DNA from: CAMYLY01 sp039587215 | GTDB taxonomy: Bacteria; Gemmatimonadota; Gemmatimonadetes; Gemmatimonadales; GWC2-71-9 | Length of the DNA: 29,920 nt | Reading direction: 5' to 3' | Assembly (NCBI GenBank): GCA_039587215.1 | Contig: JBDHIW010000007.1 | Location: 1 to 29,920, forward strand | In this document: positions 29,397 to 29,920 of the stretch, in pieces | Layout of the letters: every line of letters starts with the position of its first letter | How positions within the stretch are numbered: position 1 is the first letter of the stretch | Notes under the pieces: model-generated | The model's input: only the letters and a program-made list of their open reading frames with translations | Told to the model about the DNA's origin: nothing | Database searches by the model: none | Position numbers and translations under genes: made by a program

Positions 29397-29919
29397 GGGC
29401 GACCTCACGCCACGCGATGTCGCGGCGGAACTGCGCGCCCGGGAACGCGACGGCGGCGGCGAGGTCGCGGCTCCGCGCGGCGGCCTCGGACACCGAGGTG
29501 CCGATACCGGTCGCACAGAGTACCCGGCCGCCGTTGCTGCGGAGCATACCGTCGTCGTCGTGAACGGTACCCGCGTGGAACAGGAGCGTGTCGTCGGGAA
29601 GCGTCTCCGGGAGGGGGATCGCGGCGCCCTTTTCGGGCGCGTCTGGATAACCTGCCGCGGCTACGACGGTGGTGACGACCGCACGCGCGGCGGGCACGGT
29701 CGCCGGCGCGGTCCACGCGTCGCCGCTCGCGATCCGCCAGCAGTGGTCTGCGAGGTCGAGGTTGACCGCCGGCAGGACCACCTGGGCTTCCGGGTCCCCA
29801 AAGCGGCAGTTGAACTCGATGACGGCGAGCGAGCCGTCGGGTTCGCACATGAGTCCCGCGTACAGGACGCCCCGGAACGGCGTGTCCTCCGCCGCCATCT
29901 GCGTGAGGACAGGGGTCAC
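29380..29919 (-). CDS. purD: Phosphoribosylamine--glycine ligase, C-terminal part (5' end cut by window)
   Basis: PurD makes glycinamide ribonucleotide in purine synthesis. The last 179 residues are present; the N-terminal part lies beyond the right edge. The signature FRGVLYAGLMCEPDGSLAVI, EFNCRFGDPEAQVVLP (Mg2+ ligands Glu and Asn), the small C-terminal domain with AAGYPDAPEKG, FHAGTV and RVLCATGIGTSVSEA, and the ending RRDIAWREV all fit. The GTG at 29919 is internal rather than the start. It is the first visible gene of the leftward operon and overlaps mutM by 17 bases. Confidence 0.95.
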   Translation of the reverse strand: MTPVLTQMAAEDTPFRGVLYAGLMCEPDGSLAVIEFNCRFGDPEAQVVLPAVNLDLADHCWRIASGDAWTAPATVPAARAVVTTVVAAAGYPDAPEKGAAIPLPETLPDDTLLFHAGTVHDDDGMLRSNGGRVLCATGIGTSVSEAAARSRDLAAAVAFPGAQFRRDIAWREVARAGAA

Positions 29920-29920
29920 G

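Noticed and set aside
1..29920. Mobile elements, CRISPR arrays, tRNA genes and attachment sites
   Set aside because: No transposase or integrase, no regularly spaced repeats, no tRNA-like cloverleaf or terminal repeats could be found by reading; almost all bases are in ordinary genes.

Overview
The window is a dense, high-GC bacterial chromosome segment with about thirty protein genes on both strands, very short gaps and many 4-base ATGA/GTGA start-stop overlaps. I see no tRNA, rRNA, CRISPR array, insertion sequence, integrase or phage gene, so it looks like core chromosome rather than an island. Gene content (menaquinone-type UbiE/UbiD/UbiA/UbiX cluster, ETF plus ETF-quinone oxidoreductase, outer-membrane barrel protein, short UvrC-like nuclease, many GTG starts) suits a diderm, respiring bacterium. 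Gemmatimonadota or a close relative is my best guess, but this is inference from gene content and style, not a database match.

Left part (1-6143, plus strand): the end of polX (cut by the window edge), a small CDGSH iron-sulfur protein, corA, then a complete electron-transfer chain etfB-etfA-ETF:quinone oxidoreductase. The oxidoreductase lacks one of the four cysteines expected around its iron-sulfur cluster. Next (6182-8811, minus): moeA and mobA for molybdenum cofactor, and an outer-membrane barrel protein. Divergent from these (8839-11925, plus) are an SH3-repeat exported protein, a small helical protein and guaB. The guaB promoter and leader carry a palindrome filling the -35/-10 spacer and a long hairpin. 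A sodium:amino-acid symporter with a ~105-residue insert faces guaB across a strong terminator.

Middle (13827-20045): nrnA, mrp and a SAM hydroxide adenosyltransferase run rightwards. They meet a leftward four-gene operon of an ECF sigma factor, a small three-helix membrane protein (probable anti-sigma factor), an exported multi-helix membrane protein and an exported toastrack-like protein. This looks like an envelope-sensing module.

Right part: a rightward operon ubiE-ubiD-ubiA-(small basic ORF)-ubiX-yfcE covers the late steps of quinone synthesis in an arrangement that fits the futalosine-type menaquinone route. Menaquinone would be the acceptor for the ETF:quinone oxidoreductase at the left. 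Converging on it is a leftward, overlapping operon: purD (cut by the right edge), mutM, a D-Ala-D-Ala-ligase-like ATP-grasp enzyme, a four-zinc-ribbon HELGH metallopeptidase, a short UvrC/Cho-like GIY-YIG nuclease and a Na+/Ca2+ exchanger-family protein. The linkage of base-excision glycosylase, zinc-ribbon protease and structure-specific nuclease is the most interesting arrangement here: it could be an undescribed DNA-protein-adduct repair cassette.

Several genes are preceded by a shared promoter pattern, TTGNNN-N17/18-(T/G/C)ANCTT, often so close to the start codon that the transcripts may be leaderless.
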